64,000 nucleotides of DNA from Ewingella sp. CoE-038-23 (GTDB lineage: Bacteria > Pseudomonadota > Gammaproteobacteria > Enterobacterales > Enterobacteriaceae): NCBI RefSeq assembly GCF_040419245.1, contig NZ_JAZHOH010000002.1, positions 167,984-231,983 on the forward strand, given 5' to 3'. Of the stretch, positions 41,287 to 49,533 are shown in pieces. The notes under the pieces are model-generated. The model ran no database searches and was not told where the DNA came from. It was given only the letters and a program-made list of their open reading frames with translations. The stretch's first letter is position 1. Every line of letters starts with the position of its first letter. The position numbers were made by a program, and so were the translations under genes.

Positions 41287-44285
41287 TTCTTAAATACGCT
41301 CCCGCTGTCGATCCAGTAGTGAGTGGCACCTGAGCCACTGGCCGCCAGGGTATTCAATTTCAGTCGCAGATGGTCGGTCGGCACCGGCGTGCCGTCCTGA
41401 AGTGCCGCTTGGGCGATTTCCACTTGCTCGGGGCTGTCGCCATCGCCTTGCTTGCTCACTTTTAGCTTCAGGGTCAGCACGTTATCTCCGGCGATGCGTC
41501 GCGCCAGTTTGTGATCGTTAATCGACAAGGTATAGAGCGGCGACGCGGGCCAGCGGTCATTGTCCAACTGGCGGAAACCCAGGCACAGCGGGCCGCGCAT
41601 CTGGAAACTCACCTCTTGGCTGAGTTGGAAATCCGGCTGGTCGAGGTCGATATCGCTGTAATAGACGTTCTCCCCGGTCAGCGCGTTATTGCTGTCGAGC
41701 ATACCGAGATAGCGAATAGTCGAGTACGGCTGGAAGTCGCCCGCCTTGAAATAGAAGCTGTTCAGGCGCAGGTCCAGCGATAGCAGGCAGAGCATCGCGC
41801 CGACGGCGGCGGTGGATTTCGGGTTATCGATTCGGCCTAACTTGTTAAACGGATACCAATCGCTGGTGTGATAACCATCAAGGGACAAAATGCGGTTGGC
41901 CGGTAAAGGCTGGAGCAGGCGGAACAGCGCCTGAATGCCCGGGAAGCGGGAAGGGCGGCCGGTCAGCAGCAGCACGTCGCAAGAGTAGAGCGCCACTACT
42001 TCGCACAGCGAGCGCAGCTGCTGGGTGATGTGCATGCGCGGCGACAAAAACTCGGCGTGCAGCTTGCTCAGATTGAGGATTAACGGCACTTGTAGAATGT
42101 CGAATGGCGCGGCGTCGTTGCGCAGTTCGCGCTGCACTTCGCTGTTAATGTGATCGCGAACTTTTTGCGTCGGCAGCTGCTCGAGCAGATCGCAGAAGCG
42201 CGTTTCGATTTCGGCGCTGGTGTCTAACGGGTCGAAGCTTTCATAGGCTTCGAGGATCGCGCGGCCGACCGGCATGAAGATCTGTAAAGTGACCTGCTGG
42301 CGCAGAATCGACAGGCCGTCCATCCGGCCTTCATGACCAAACAGCTTGTCCATTAGCGGCTCGGGGTTGGCGATGCCGGCCTTCTTTAGTGCGCCTTGCA
42401 ACGCAGGCAGCACGTAGAGCTGGATCACGTCGAGCAGGATGTCATCTCCCGCCACCTTAAAGCCCTCGCGGAACAGCAAACGTGGAAGGATTTTCACGTT
42501 ATTGCCCACGCCGTCGTCCAGCCAATACTGGGTGATAGCCAAGTCGGTGGTGCCGCCGCCAATATCTATCGAGGCGATGCGCAGAGTTTTGCCTACGGTT
42601 TCTCCTTCGGCCAACTCTTTGTCCGGGCGCGCCATGCTGGCAAAGAATGCCTCGGTACGCCCGGCAAAATTCACCTGAGATTCATTATACAGGTAGACCA
42701 TTTGGCCGCAGGTGGCTTCGTCCCACTCCATCTGCACCTCTGGCACCGGAACCTGGCTTAACGCGCGTTGAGCCGCCGTGGTGAACTCTTCATCAGCCGG
42801 GTGCCAGCCCATGGCTTTCCACACCACGCCTATCGCCTCAAGCATGCGGCGACGGAAAATTTCGCGTTCGGGTTTCGGCATCGCCGAAGGCAGCGTCAGG
42901 ATGATATTGCGCAGCCGACGCGGCGCGGCAGAGTGGATCATCTTCATACGCTGCGCGGCGCTGTTGATTTGCATCAGCGCCTGCGCCAGCAGCTCGGAAA
43001 GCATAAAGGTCATGATCGAGCTGCGGCTGTAGTGCGGCGAGAACACTGGCAGGCGCTCGTCCACCGGCACGGTGAACAGTGGCTGGCCTTCGTCATTGAA
43101 CAGGAAAGTTTGCGGCAGCGCGGTGGCCGCCGGTTCCTGCGCGGAACGACCGCTACTCTGGCTGAATCGCCAGCCCGGCGCGTAGCTCTCTTCATCCCAC
43201 AGGTAGCGGCGCGGGCTGGAAAGCCCGGTGGAGCCGTCGGTGCCCTGACGCGTCAGCGCCATGCGGCTGGCTTCGCGCCCGACGCGGACGATAGAAGGCC
43301 AGATGAAGGCGTCGTCGCGGCCACTTTCCACCGAGAAGTTTTGCTTGCCGAAATGCGCCTCCGCGAACTCAATCCGGCTTTCAAACAGTTCGTTATATTG
43401 TAGATGCGGCTGACTTAAATCGCGGATTTGCAGCTCGTAAGTCTGCTTCAGACCGTTGCTTTCGTCAGGGCTTTCTTCCACTAAAATACCGCAGGTGTGG
43501 GAGTTGCCGACGTCCAGAATCAGATCCACATTGATCGCCGGTTCTTGCAGCGTGCTGGTGCTGATTTTGATTTCAGGGATCGACAGCTGGGTACCCAGCA
43601 TTTCCAACAAATTCAGGTAGTGCGCCTGATATTCAAATTCGCGCAGGGCGGTTTTGATATCACGCGGATTGCGGTTTTCGCGCTGAATCGCCTGCTGGCT
43701 GAATGCTTCGCGCAACCAGCCGTCCACCCAGGTCAGGTCGAGGAAGTCACTCAGCTCATCATTGTAAAAAGCTAAGGCGAAACTGGCGCCGGTCTTGATG
43801 TCATTGTCGTTTGGCGTCAGCTGCTCGGGCTGTTGGCCCTCTTCCAATTCAGCGGCGTCAGCATAAACCTTGGTATCAAATGCCAAAATAATGCGATGGG
43901 TGTGGCCTTCGTTATCCGGCTTATCCAGCGCAATCACCTGCATCCGCGCCCAGTTATCCGGCCCGCCGGAGAAGTTGCGCGGCGGCGTAAAACGCAGGAA
44001 CGGCAACGGCAGCCAGATTTTCTCCAGCAGCGCGAGGGACTGGGCCAGCGAAATACTGGATTCAGGGCGCACCACTTCAACCTGCGCACCCGGCACTGGC
44101 AGGGAGTATTTGCCGGTCAGCGGATCGTGGTCGAGGCGCAGCAGCGGGCCGTTGGCGCTTTTGCGGACGAATTTGGACGGCAGATCTTCATCAATCTGCG
44201 GCGTCAGGGCGAAGTCCAGAAACTGGATGCCGCTGTTCTTAATCAGCGTAATACGCTGTTTATAATCAGGAATAGATGCCAGCAT
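41283..44285 (-). CDS. srfB: SrfB-like actin/Hsp70-fold ATPase
   Basis: A 1000-residue SrfB-family protein (virulence protein SrfB family). The actin/Hsp70-type nucleotide motifs are readable: phosphate-1 ILDVGNSHTCGILVEE (about residues 256-271), phosphate-2 IASIDIGGGTTDLAITQ (about 570-586) and an adenosine-type VLLLTGRPSRFPGIQALFR later. It therefore probably binds and hydrolyses ATP with large conformational change. Partners are SrfA (3 bp upstream) and SrfC (4-bp overlap downstream). The cellular role is not known; the combination of a membrane protein, an actin-like ATPase and a GTPase-like protein suggests a nucleotide-driven machine. Confidence 0.9.
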   Translation of the reverse strand: MLASIPDYKQRITLIKNSGIQFLDFALTPQIDEDLPSKFVRKSANGPLLRLDHDPLTGKYSLPVPGAQVEVVRPESSISLAQSLALLEKIWLPLPFLRFTPPRNFSGGPDNWARMQVIALDKPDNEGHTHRIILAFDTKVYADAAELEEGQQPEQLTPNDNDIKTGASFALAFYNDELSDFLDLTWVDGWLREAFSQQAIQRENRNPRDIKTALREFEYQAHYLNLLEMLGTQLSIPEIKISTSTLQEPAINVDLILDVGNSHTCGILVEESPDESNGLKQTYELQIRDLSQPHLQYNELFESRIEFAEAHFGKQNFSVESGRDDAFIWPSIVRVGREASRMALTRQGTDGSTGLSSPRRYLWDEESYAPGWRFSQSSGRSAQEPAATALPQTFLFNDEGQPLFTVPVDERLPVFSPHYSRSSIMTFMLSELLAQALMQINSAAQRMKMIHSAAPRRLRNIILTLPSAMPKPEREIFRRRMLEAIGVVWKAMGWHPADEEFTTAAQRALSQVPVPEVQMEWDEATCGQMVYLYNESQVNFAGRTEAFFASMARPDKELAEGETVGKTLRIASIDIGGGTTDLAITQYWLDDGVGNNVKILPRLLFREGFKVAGDDILLDVIQLYVLPALQGALKKAGIANPEPLMDKLFGHEGRMDGLSILRQQVTLQIFMPVGRAILEAYESFDPLDTSAEIETRFCDLLEQLPTQKVRDHINSEVQRELRNDAAPFDILQVPLILNLSKLHAEFLSPRMHITQQLRSLCEVVALYSCDVLLLTGRPSRFPGIQALFRLLQPLPANRILSLDGYHTSDWYPFNKLGRIDNPKSTAAVGAMLCLLSLDLRLNSFYFKAGDFQPYSTIRYLGMLDSNNALTGENVYYSDIDLDQPDFQLSQEVSFQMRGPLCLGFRQLDNDRWPASPLYTLSINDHKLARRIAGDNVLTLKLKVSKQGDGDSPEQVEIAQAALQDGTPVPTDHLRLKLNTLAASGSGATHYWIDSGSVFKK

Positions 44286-44288
44286 CGG

Positions 44289-45671
44289 TTATTTACTCTC
44301 GCGCTTCATGGTCATCGGGATGACGGTGTTGGCGTCGTAGCGGCCTTTACAATCGGCGGTGCCGTTCAGAGGTTGGGTACAGACGATCTCTGGCATTTGA
44401 TACCTCGAACCATCGCTGCATTTGGCTTTAAATCGACTGTTAATCACCAGATTTCCTGAACTCATCAGCCCGGCGCTGATGTCTGCTTTGCAGCTCATGC
44501 CGTCGCCATATTGGATTTTTGCCGTGCCTTTACCGTTTTTGATTTGGTATTTCAGGCTCGGCGGCTTGCCGGTGACCGGAGTTTTAATGTCCAGCACCAC
44601 GCGCCAGTTGCCATTAAGGAACTTGGTAGAGCCGACTTTGACGGCATCCGGCGGCATGGTCAGCGCGGTTTTATCTTCCGGCGCTGTCGGCGTGGCTGCC
44701 ACTGGGGCAGGAGCCGGAGCGGGTTCCGCCACTGGCGGTGTGGCGACGGCGGGAGCCAATGGCAGCTCGGTGGTTTTAGCAGGAATGACTTCCGGCGCGG
44801 GCGTCGCGGCCACGGCAGCCGGTTTATCTTCCACTTTATCTTCCACTACAGGTTTTGGCTCGATGGCCTTGGCCGTGACCACCGGGGCATCGCTGGCAGG
44901 CAGGGCGCGCTTCTCGGCAACTGCCGGTGCCACCGGGGCCGGGTGCTCGGCGGGGGCAAATGCGCCGGTAAATTGCATCACCAGCGTGGCGGCCAGCGCC
45001 GCGCCGGGGATCAGCCACCAAAAACGCAGCCAGCCGCGATTGGCCGGGCTTTTCACGGCGGCGGCAGGCGCGGTTTCTGGCTGCGGTTTGACTTCAACCT
45101 GAGGTTTAGGCTCCACCAACGGTGGCAGTGGCTCAGTGCGTTTGACGGTCGGTAACGGCAGATCAACTAGCGAGCTTTCCGGTTTAAACACCGGCGGGCG
45201 CAGGCAATCAAGAGCATCAATACGGGATTTTTTATCCAGATGAACAAAGCCCCAGAAGGTCAGAACGGGCCTGCCATTCACCAGATAAACGTGGTTTTGG
45301 TCTGGAAACTGGATGGCTTTCGCCAACAAGGTGCCAAACAGCTGCTGGCCCGGCTTGCTAGATTTCAGCGCCGCCTGACACAGCGTCTGCACCACGGCGC
45401 GGCACTGTTCGAGCTGGGTAATGGCCGAGGCGCGCTCGCTGTCGCTGGCGGATAACCACGAGGTGACTTTGCCCGCGATAGGGGAATACCAGTCAATGCG
45501 GTCGCCCGCTTCGTTGGGTTGGGGAATGGCCAGCACGTCGGCAATCGACTGCTGCTTGCGAAGACGTAATGTTTCGCGGATTTGCAGCGCAGAGGCGTAA
45601 ACCGGCTGGCCGTTTTCACCAAGTGCCTGAATATCGTCCAAACTTCCACTGCGTAAAAATGATTTTGCCAC
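44289..45671 (-). CDS. srfA: SrfA-like membrane-anchored protein
   Basis: A 460-residue protein beginning with GTG at 45671. The cytoplasmic N-terminal domain (about 1-205) is followed by one membrane helix (LRFWWLIPGAALAATLVMQF, about residues 213-232), then a long Pro/Ala/Glu/Lys-rich periplasmic stalk (about 235-350) and a C-terminal domain beginning NGNWRVVLDIKTPVTGKPPS with two Cys pairs (CKAD, CSDG, CTQP, CKGR). It is the first gene of srfABC. Its topology suggests that it anchors the SrfB-SrfC complex to the inner membrane and reaches the periplasm. The ribosome site is weak. Confidence 0.83.
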   Translation of the reverse strand: MAKSFLRSGSLDDIQALGENGQPVYASALQIRETLRLRKQQSIADVLAIPQPNEAGDRIDWYSPIAGKVTSWLSASDSERASAITQLEQCRAVVQTLCQAALKSSKPGQQLFGTLLAKAIQFPDQNHVYLVNGRPVLTFWGFVHLDKKSRIDALDCLRPPVFKPESSLVDLPLPTVKRTEPLPPLVEPKPQVEVKPQPETAPAAAVKSPANRGWLRFWWLIPGAALAATLVMQFTGAFAPAEHPAPVAPAVAEKRALPASDAPVVTAKAIEPKPVVEDKVEDKPAAVAATPAPEVIPAKTTELPLAPAVATPPVAEPAPAPAPVAATPTAPEDKTALTMPPDAVKVGSTKFLNGNWRVVLDIKTPVTGKPPSLKYQIKNGKGTAKIQYGDGMSCKADISAGLMSSGNLVINSRFKAKCSDGSRYQMPEIVCTQPLNGTADCKGRYDANTVIPMTMKRESK

Positions 45672-45824
45672 GCAAAAATTGCCCCGTATTGGAGGTGCTT
45701 GAAGAGGTGCCAGCGGCAGAAAATAATGCTCTATCGGCGATTGTGGTGATTTTACCGTCAGCCGCTGGCAATCAAACGCAGGAATAAGGGGGTAAAGCGG
45801 GTTTTGTTTAAGGCAAATGAGCCA

Positions 45825-46442
45825 TTATGCGCAGAGTGATTCGGCGCGCTGAGGCGCGGCGACCACTTTCTGACCAAGCTTTTTGGCTAAGGCTAAGTTT
45901 GCCTCGAAATCTGCAGGGTTGGCCGTGTGAATCAGTTCAGAGGTCAGAACCGGCGCGCCGCAATAGTCAAAAATCCCGTGGTCAATCTGGGTTTTCATCG
46001 CGCCAAAGTAGCCGTGCCGCGCGAAAGTGCGCATATCCGCGCCGCCCAACGCCACCAAATGCACCTTCAGGTGAAGCAACTTTTTCACCACTTTGCCCGA
46101 GCCATCGTCTTCGTAAGCCCAGCCGTTGGCAAAGACCCGATCGATCCAACCTTTCAGCTGGCCCGGCATTGACCACCAGTAAATCGGATAAACCAAGATG
46201 AGCGCATCTGCTCGGTCAACGCGGCCTTGTTCATCCAGCACGTCCTGGGGCAAGGCGGATTTGCCATTGAAAGCATTCATATCAGTCGCGGTGAAGCGAG
46301 GATCAAAATCTTCAGCGGCAAGGTCGGCGATTTCCACGCTGTGACCTCCCTCTGCGCCAGTGATCCCCTCGGCAATCTGCTTGGCGAGGGTGTGGGTTAG
46401 CGAGTCGGCAATCGGGTGTGAAACAACAATCAGAGTGTGTAT
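45825..46442 (-). CDS. NAD(P)H:quinone oxidoreductase-like flavodoxin-fold protein, likely AUA start
   Basis: A 205-residue flavoprotein of the modulator-of-drug-activity/NQO family. TLIVVSHPIADSLTHTLAKQ is the FMN-binding start, ILVYPIYWWSMPGQLKGWID the second FMN loop, and GGADMRTFARHGYFG a later loop. Homologues would start with Met-His-Thr-Leu, but here the codon is ATA (46442-46440), preceded by AAGGA at good spacing; no ATG, GTG or TTG stands there. Upstream in-frame starts would overlap the divergent tetR and lack ribosome sites. The gene is controlled, presumably, by that TetR through a palindrome at 46488-46518. Confidence 0.83.
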   Translation of the reverse strand: MHTLIVVSHPIADSLTHTLAKQIAEGITGAEGGHSVEIADLAAEDFDPRFTATDMNAFNGKSALPQDVLDEQGRVDRADALILVYPIYWWSMPGQLKGWIDRVFANGWAYEDDGSGKVVKKLLHLKVHLVALGGADMRTFARHGYFGAMKTQIDHGIFDYCGAPVLTSELIHTANPADFEANLALAKKLGQKVVAAPQRAESLCA

Positions 46443-46487
46443 GGTGCAAATTCCTTCTTGTAGATGATCTGGGTGAGTTGTAAAATA

Positions 46488-46518
46488 ATATACTATTGGT
46501 AAGTTACCTTTGGTATAT
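46488..46518. promoter_or_regulatory. 31-bp imperfect palindrome, probable TetR operator
   Basis: TATACTATTGGTAA is mirrored by TTACCTTTGGTATA around a central G, with 11 of 14 positions paired plus an outer A/T pair. It lies five bases upstream of the tetR start and 46 bases from the divergent flavoprotein start, so it can control both. Confidence 0.75.
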
Positions 46519-46522
46519 AAGC

Positions 46523-47140
46523 ATGTCAAGCGACGAAAACAGGAAAGAAGTGGCCTCATCACGCCCACGCATTCGGCTGTCCAGAGAGGACCGCTATCTG
46601 CAATTGGTCAGCGTGGCATGGGCAATTATTCGTGAAGAGGGTACCGAGGCACTGACTCTCGGCTATCTGGCAGAGCGAGCGGGCGTGACCAAACCGGTAG
46701 TTTATGACCATTTTGGCACCCGCTCCGGCCTGCTGGCGGTGCTGTATCAGGATTACGACAACCGCCAAACGCTGGTGATGGACAAGGCATTGGAGGAAAG
46801 CGGCGAGCAGCTGGCAGATAAAGCGGCGGTGATTGCCAACTCTTATGTGGAGTGCGTGTTGAATCAAGGACGGGAAATTTCAGGCATCGTTTCTGCCCTG
46901 AGCGGCACGCCCGAGCTGGAAAAGATCAAATGTGAATACGAGTGCGGCTTTATCGAGAAGTGCCGGGGGATTTTAAGCCCCTACGTTACGCAAGGCGCGA
47001 TCTCCATCGCCGGACTCTGGGCAATGCTCGGCGCCGCCGAAGCCCTGTCCAACGCCGCAGTGCGCCAACAAATCAGCGCCGAAGAAGCTAAGAATGAGTT
47101 AGTGGAGACGATTATGGGGCTGGTGGGTCGGTCAGGGTAA
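46523..47140 (+). CDS. TetR/AcrR-family repressor of the flavoprotein gene
   Basis: A 205-residue regulator. Its HTH is at about residues 45-65: TLGYLAERAGVTKPVVYDHF, then GTRSGLLAVLY. The C-terminal domain has no recognised ligand signature. The ATG at 46523 is chosen; an extension to 46496 would run through the palindromic operator. It is divergent from the quinone-reductase-like gene, a common arrangement for redox or drug responsive pairs. It ends 48 bp before a small unknown gene. Confidence 0.87.
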   Translation: MSSDENRKEVASSRPRIRLSREDRYLQLVSVAWAIIREEGTEALTLGYLAERAGVTKPVVYDHFGTRSGLLAVLYQDYDNRQTLVMDKALEESGEQLADKAAVIANSYVECVLNQGREISGIVSALSGTPELEKIKCEYECGFIEKCRGILSPYVTQGAISIAGLWAMLGAAEALSNAAVRQQISAEEAKNELVETIMGLVGRSG

Positions 47141-47188
47141 GGAGAGAGCGGTGCACAGCGCACATGAGTGAAAACAAGGAGAAATATA

Positions 47189-47362
47189 ATGCGCACTCTA
47201 TTGGTTTCCAAAAAAGGTAATAACCTCGAGACTGAGTTGAAAAATGAACCAAATGATGAGGTCCTGATCCCACAACCTGCTAAGCCAAGCTGGACCTCAC
47301 TTTCAAAACATGAAAAGGCAGAAAAGGATTTTATAATTGAGCGCCAAGATGTGATTAAGTGA
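47189..47362 (+). CDS. Small hypothetical protein, 57 residues
   Basis: A short polar protein rich in Lys, Glu, Asn and Pro, beginning MRTLLVSKKGNNLETEL. AAGGAG lies 7 bp ahead of the ATG at 47189, which is a strong ribosome site. No family is recognised, and there is no signal peptide or membrane segment. It follows the tetR gene and is of lower GC than its neighbours. It may be real because of the ribosome site alone, but confidence is moderate. Confidence 0.5.
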   Translation: MRTLLVSKKGNNLETELKNEPNDEVLIPQPAKPSWTSLSKHEKAEKDFIIERQDVIK

Positions 47363-47467
47363 CTGGCATTAAGTCTACAATAAGGACGCATTTTTAAGTC
47401 CTCCCTGTAGAGATAACTCCTCTTTATTCCCATCTTGAAGTCAGGCCGCATCCCTGCGGCCCTCCGT

Positions 47468-49204
47468 TTACGCCAAATCTAACAACTGATTCAACTGCTC
47501 GATTTGCTGTTGCCATTCCCGCTGTAGGGCGGGTTTTTGATGCTTAGGTTTGCGGGCCAAGTCCTCGGCCAGCTTGGTTTCGAGTTCGACTAGGGTGGCG
47601 AGCAGGCGCTCTTCCTCGCTGTCTGCTTTGAGAGGTGTCGCCTCTGGTTTTTCATCACCACTCGCGCTTGTCACAGGCACCGGCTTGTCCGCCAAGATGG
47701 CGTAGACAGGGGCCAGATCGTGCCACTCCTCTAAACGCTGCTGGTGGATAAGCCAGAATCGGTTGCAGCTCTGCTCAATCAAGGTGCGATCGTGGGAAAC
47801 CAATAGCACAGCGCCCTCGAAGGTTTTCAGCGTTTCGGCCAACTCCTCTTTGCCTTCCATATCTAAATGGTTAGTCGGCTCATCGAGCAATAGCAGCGAG
47901 TAGTTTGCCAGCGTCAGGCCGATAAACAGCAGGCGCGAACGCTCGCCGCCGCTGAGGGTGCTGACCTTTTGCTGGTGGCGAAGATAAGGGAAACCCGCGC
48001 CAATTAGCGCCATTTTTCGCTGGTCCTCAGTCAGAGGGGCGAAAGGAGCCAGCGCGTCACTCAGCGAGTCGTCGTCACGCAACTGATGCAGGCTCTGGTC
48101 GTAATAACCCATCTGCACCTTGGGGTGGAAGACCATCCCCGGCTGCGGGCTTTCAGGGTGTTCGAAGGCTTGCCACAGGCTGCGGAGCAGGGAGGATTTT
48201 CCGCAGCCGTTGCGGCCCACCAGCGCCACGCGATCGCCACTTTTTACGCGGATTTCGTCCAGCTCGAACAGCACCGGCGCATCGTGGTCCGGGCGAACTT
48301 TCAGGTCGGTTAGCGCCAAAACCCGGTCGGCGGGCAGGGCTTCACCCATCAACTTCAACTGCCACTGGTTGCCTGCGGTGAGCTGAGTTTGATCATCCTT
48401 CATCCGGTCCACTTGCTTCTCCATTTGCTTGGCCTTGCGCGCCAGCTTCTCGTTGTCATACACGCTGCCCCAGATGGCTAACCGTTTGGCGCTTTTCGCC
48501 ACCCGGTCAATTTCCTTCTGTTCAGCCTGATGGCGATGAGCATCGGCGGCGTCCTTCTCTTCAAGGGCCTGACGCGCCTGAGTGCAAGGTAAGCGAATGA
48601 ATTGCAGCGTTTTGTCGCGCAGGATCCAGGTGCAGTTGGTGACGCTGTCTAGCAGGCTGCGGTCATGGGAAACCAGCACAAAGCTGCCGCCCCAGTTTTG
48701 CAGAAACTGCTCGAGCCACAGCAGCGTGGGCAGGTCCAAGTGGTTGCTCGGTTCATCCAGCAGCAGTAAATCCGGCTGGCGGATCAGCGCGCGGGCCAGC
48801 AGCAGGCGAGTATGCTGCCCGCCGCTGAGGGTTCCCGCCGTCAGTTCCCACGCCGATTCATCAAAGCCTAGCGTGGCGAGCAGCACTTCGGCCTGCCAGC
48901 GCTCGGGCTGATGCAGGCTGTCCGGCAAATGGTTAAGTACCGCCTCAAGCAGTGTGGAGTGCTGCAAGGTGGCGGGCAAGTGCTGCTCGACGGTGGCCAT
49001 CAAACAGTGATTGGCAAGGGTGATGCTGCCGGAGCTGGCGGATAACGCGCCGCTGAGGATCTTCAGCAGGGTGCTTTTGCCGCAGCCGTTGTGACCAATC
49101 AGGCCGATGCGGTCGCCTTTTTTTAGGCTAAAGGTGATCTCAGCCAGCAATGGGCCGAAGGAATTGTCGTAGCCGACAGATTGTGCGGAAAGTAGTGTGC
49201 TCAT
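47468..49204 (-). CDS. ABC-F family ATPase 1 (ribosome-associated)
   Basis: A 578-residue soluble protein with two ABC ATPase domains and no membrane segments. Domain 1: Walker A GHNGCGKSTLLKIL, signature LSGGQHTRLLLARAL, Walker B LLLLDEPSNHLDLP. A P-site-tRNA-interaction linker with many Lys and Gln follows (about residues 215-285). Domain 2: GRNGCGKSSLLRSL, LSGGERSRLLFIGL and LLLLDEPTNHLDME, then a Glu/Lys-rich coiled-coil tail (about 540-578). ABC-F proteins act on stalled or antibiotic-bound ribosomes; some give resistance, others are housekeeping. A leader peptide and hairpins precede it, suggesting translation-coupled attenuation. Confidence 0.92.
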   Translation of the reverse strand: MSTLLSAQSVGYDNSFGPLLAEITFSLKKGDRIGLIGHNGCGKSTLLKILSGALSASSGSITLANHCLMATVEQHLPATLQHSTLLEAVLNHLPDSLHQPERWQAEVLLATLGFDESAWELTAGTLSGGQHTRLLLARALIRQPDLLLLDEPSNHLDLPTLLWLEQFLQNWGGSFVLVSHDRSLLDSVTNCTWILRDKTLQFIRLPCTQARQALEEKDAADAHRHQAEQKEIDRVAKSAKRLAIWGSVYDNEKLARKAKQMEKQVDRMKDDQTQLTAGNQWQLKLMGEALPADRVLALTDLKVRPDHDAPVLFELDEIRVKSGDRVALVGRNGCGKSSLLRSLWQAFEHPESPQPGMVFHPKVQMGYYDQSLHQLRDDDSLSDALAPFAPLTEDQRKMALIGAGFPYLRHQQKVSTLSGGERSRLLFIGLTLANYSLLLLDEPTNHLDMEGKEELAETLKTFEGAVLLVSHDRTLIEQSCNRFWLIHQQRLEEWHDLAPVYAILADKPVPVTSASGDEKPEATPLKADSEEERLLATLVELETKLAEDLARKPKHQKPALQREWQQQIEQLNQLLDLA

Positions 49205-49222
49205 GATGCTTACTCAGATTTT

Positions 49223-49262
49223 TAGGCATAGAAATGCCTATCGTCAAAAATCGCTGACGATA
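49223..49262 (-). promoter_or_regulatory. Tandem hairpins in the ABC-F 1 leader
   Basis: In the leftward transcript two stems follow each other: TATCGTCA with TGACGATA around GCGATTTT (49262 down to 49239), then TAGGCAT with ATGCCTA around a four-base loop (49240 down to 49223, sharing two bases). They end 18 bp before the ABC-F start. Segments in the leader-peptide region (CTCAAGC) can pair with GCTTGAG at about 49307-49313, giving alternative folds. Confidence 0.65.
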
Positions 49263-49316
49263 ACCGGTAAGCCGGAGGGAAGTTCTCAGGTTGTTAGTTA
49301 GCTTCGCTCAAGCAGG

Positions 49317-49400
49317 TTATCGCAGCACGATACCGGTAACGCTTGAGCAGTGACGATCGCTAAGGACGAGCGAAATGAAAAACATTTCACGGGTCAGCAT
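49317..49400 (-). CDS. Candidate 27-residue leader peptide of ABC-F 1
   Basis: A very strong Shine-Dalgarno (AAGGAGG, seven bases before the ATG at 49400) precedes a 27-codon frame that begins MLTREMFFISLVL and ends SSVTGIVLR before TAA. The next gene downstream is the ABC-F protein, with about 112 bp of hairpin-forming sequence between. Small upstream peptides at which ribosomes stall are the known switch for several antibiotic-resistance ABC-F genes. The peptide has no recognised homologue that I recall. The frame is too short for statistics, but the ribosome site and location are persuasive. Confidence 0.68.
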   Translation of the reverse strand: MLTREMFFISLVLSDRHCSSVTGIVLR

Positions 49401-49533
49401 GGCAATCCTCCTTATATTTCGTTGGTGAATGAATAATCTGATTATATTGAAGAATCTTCGAATTAGTCTAACCTTTTATATCCCCTTCAAATTTCTAAAC
49501 TTTCACTCAACCCCGCTTTTACTGGAGGAGTCC

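Noticed and set aside
44422..45155. Long rightward Gly/Ala- or Arg-rich frames opposite srfA
   Set aside because: Shadow frames of the Pro/Ala/Lys-rich stalk coding region; composition-driven, without start signals.
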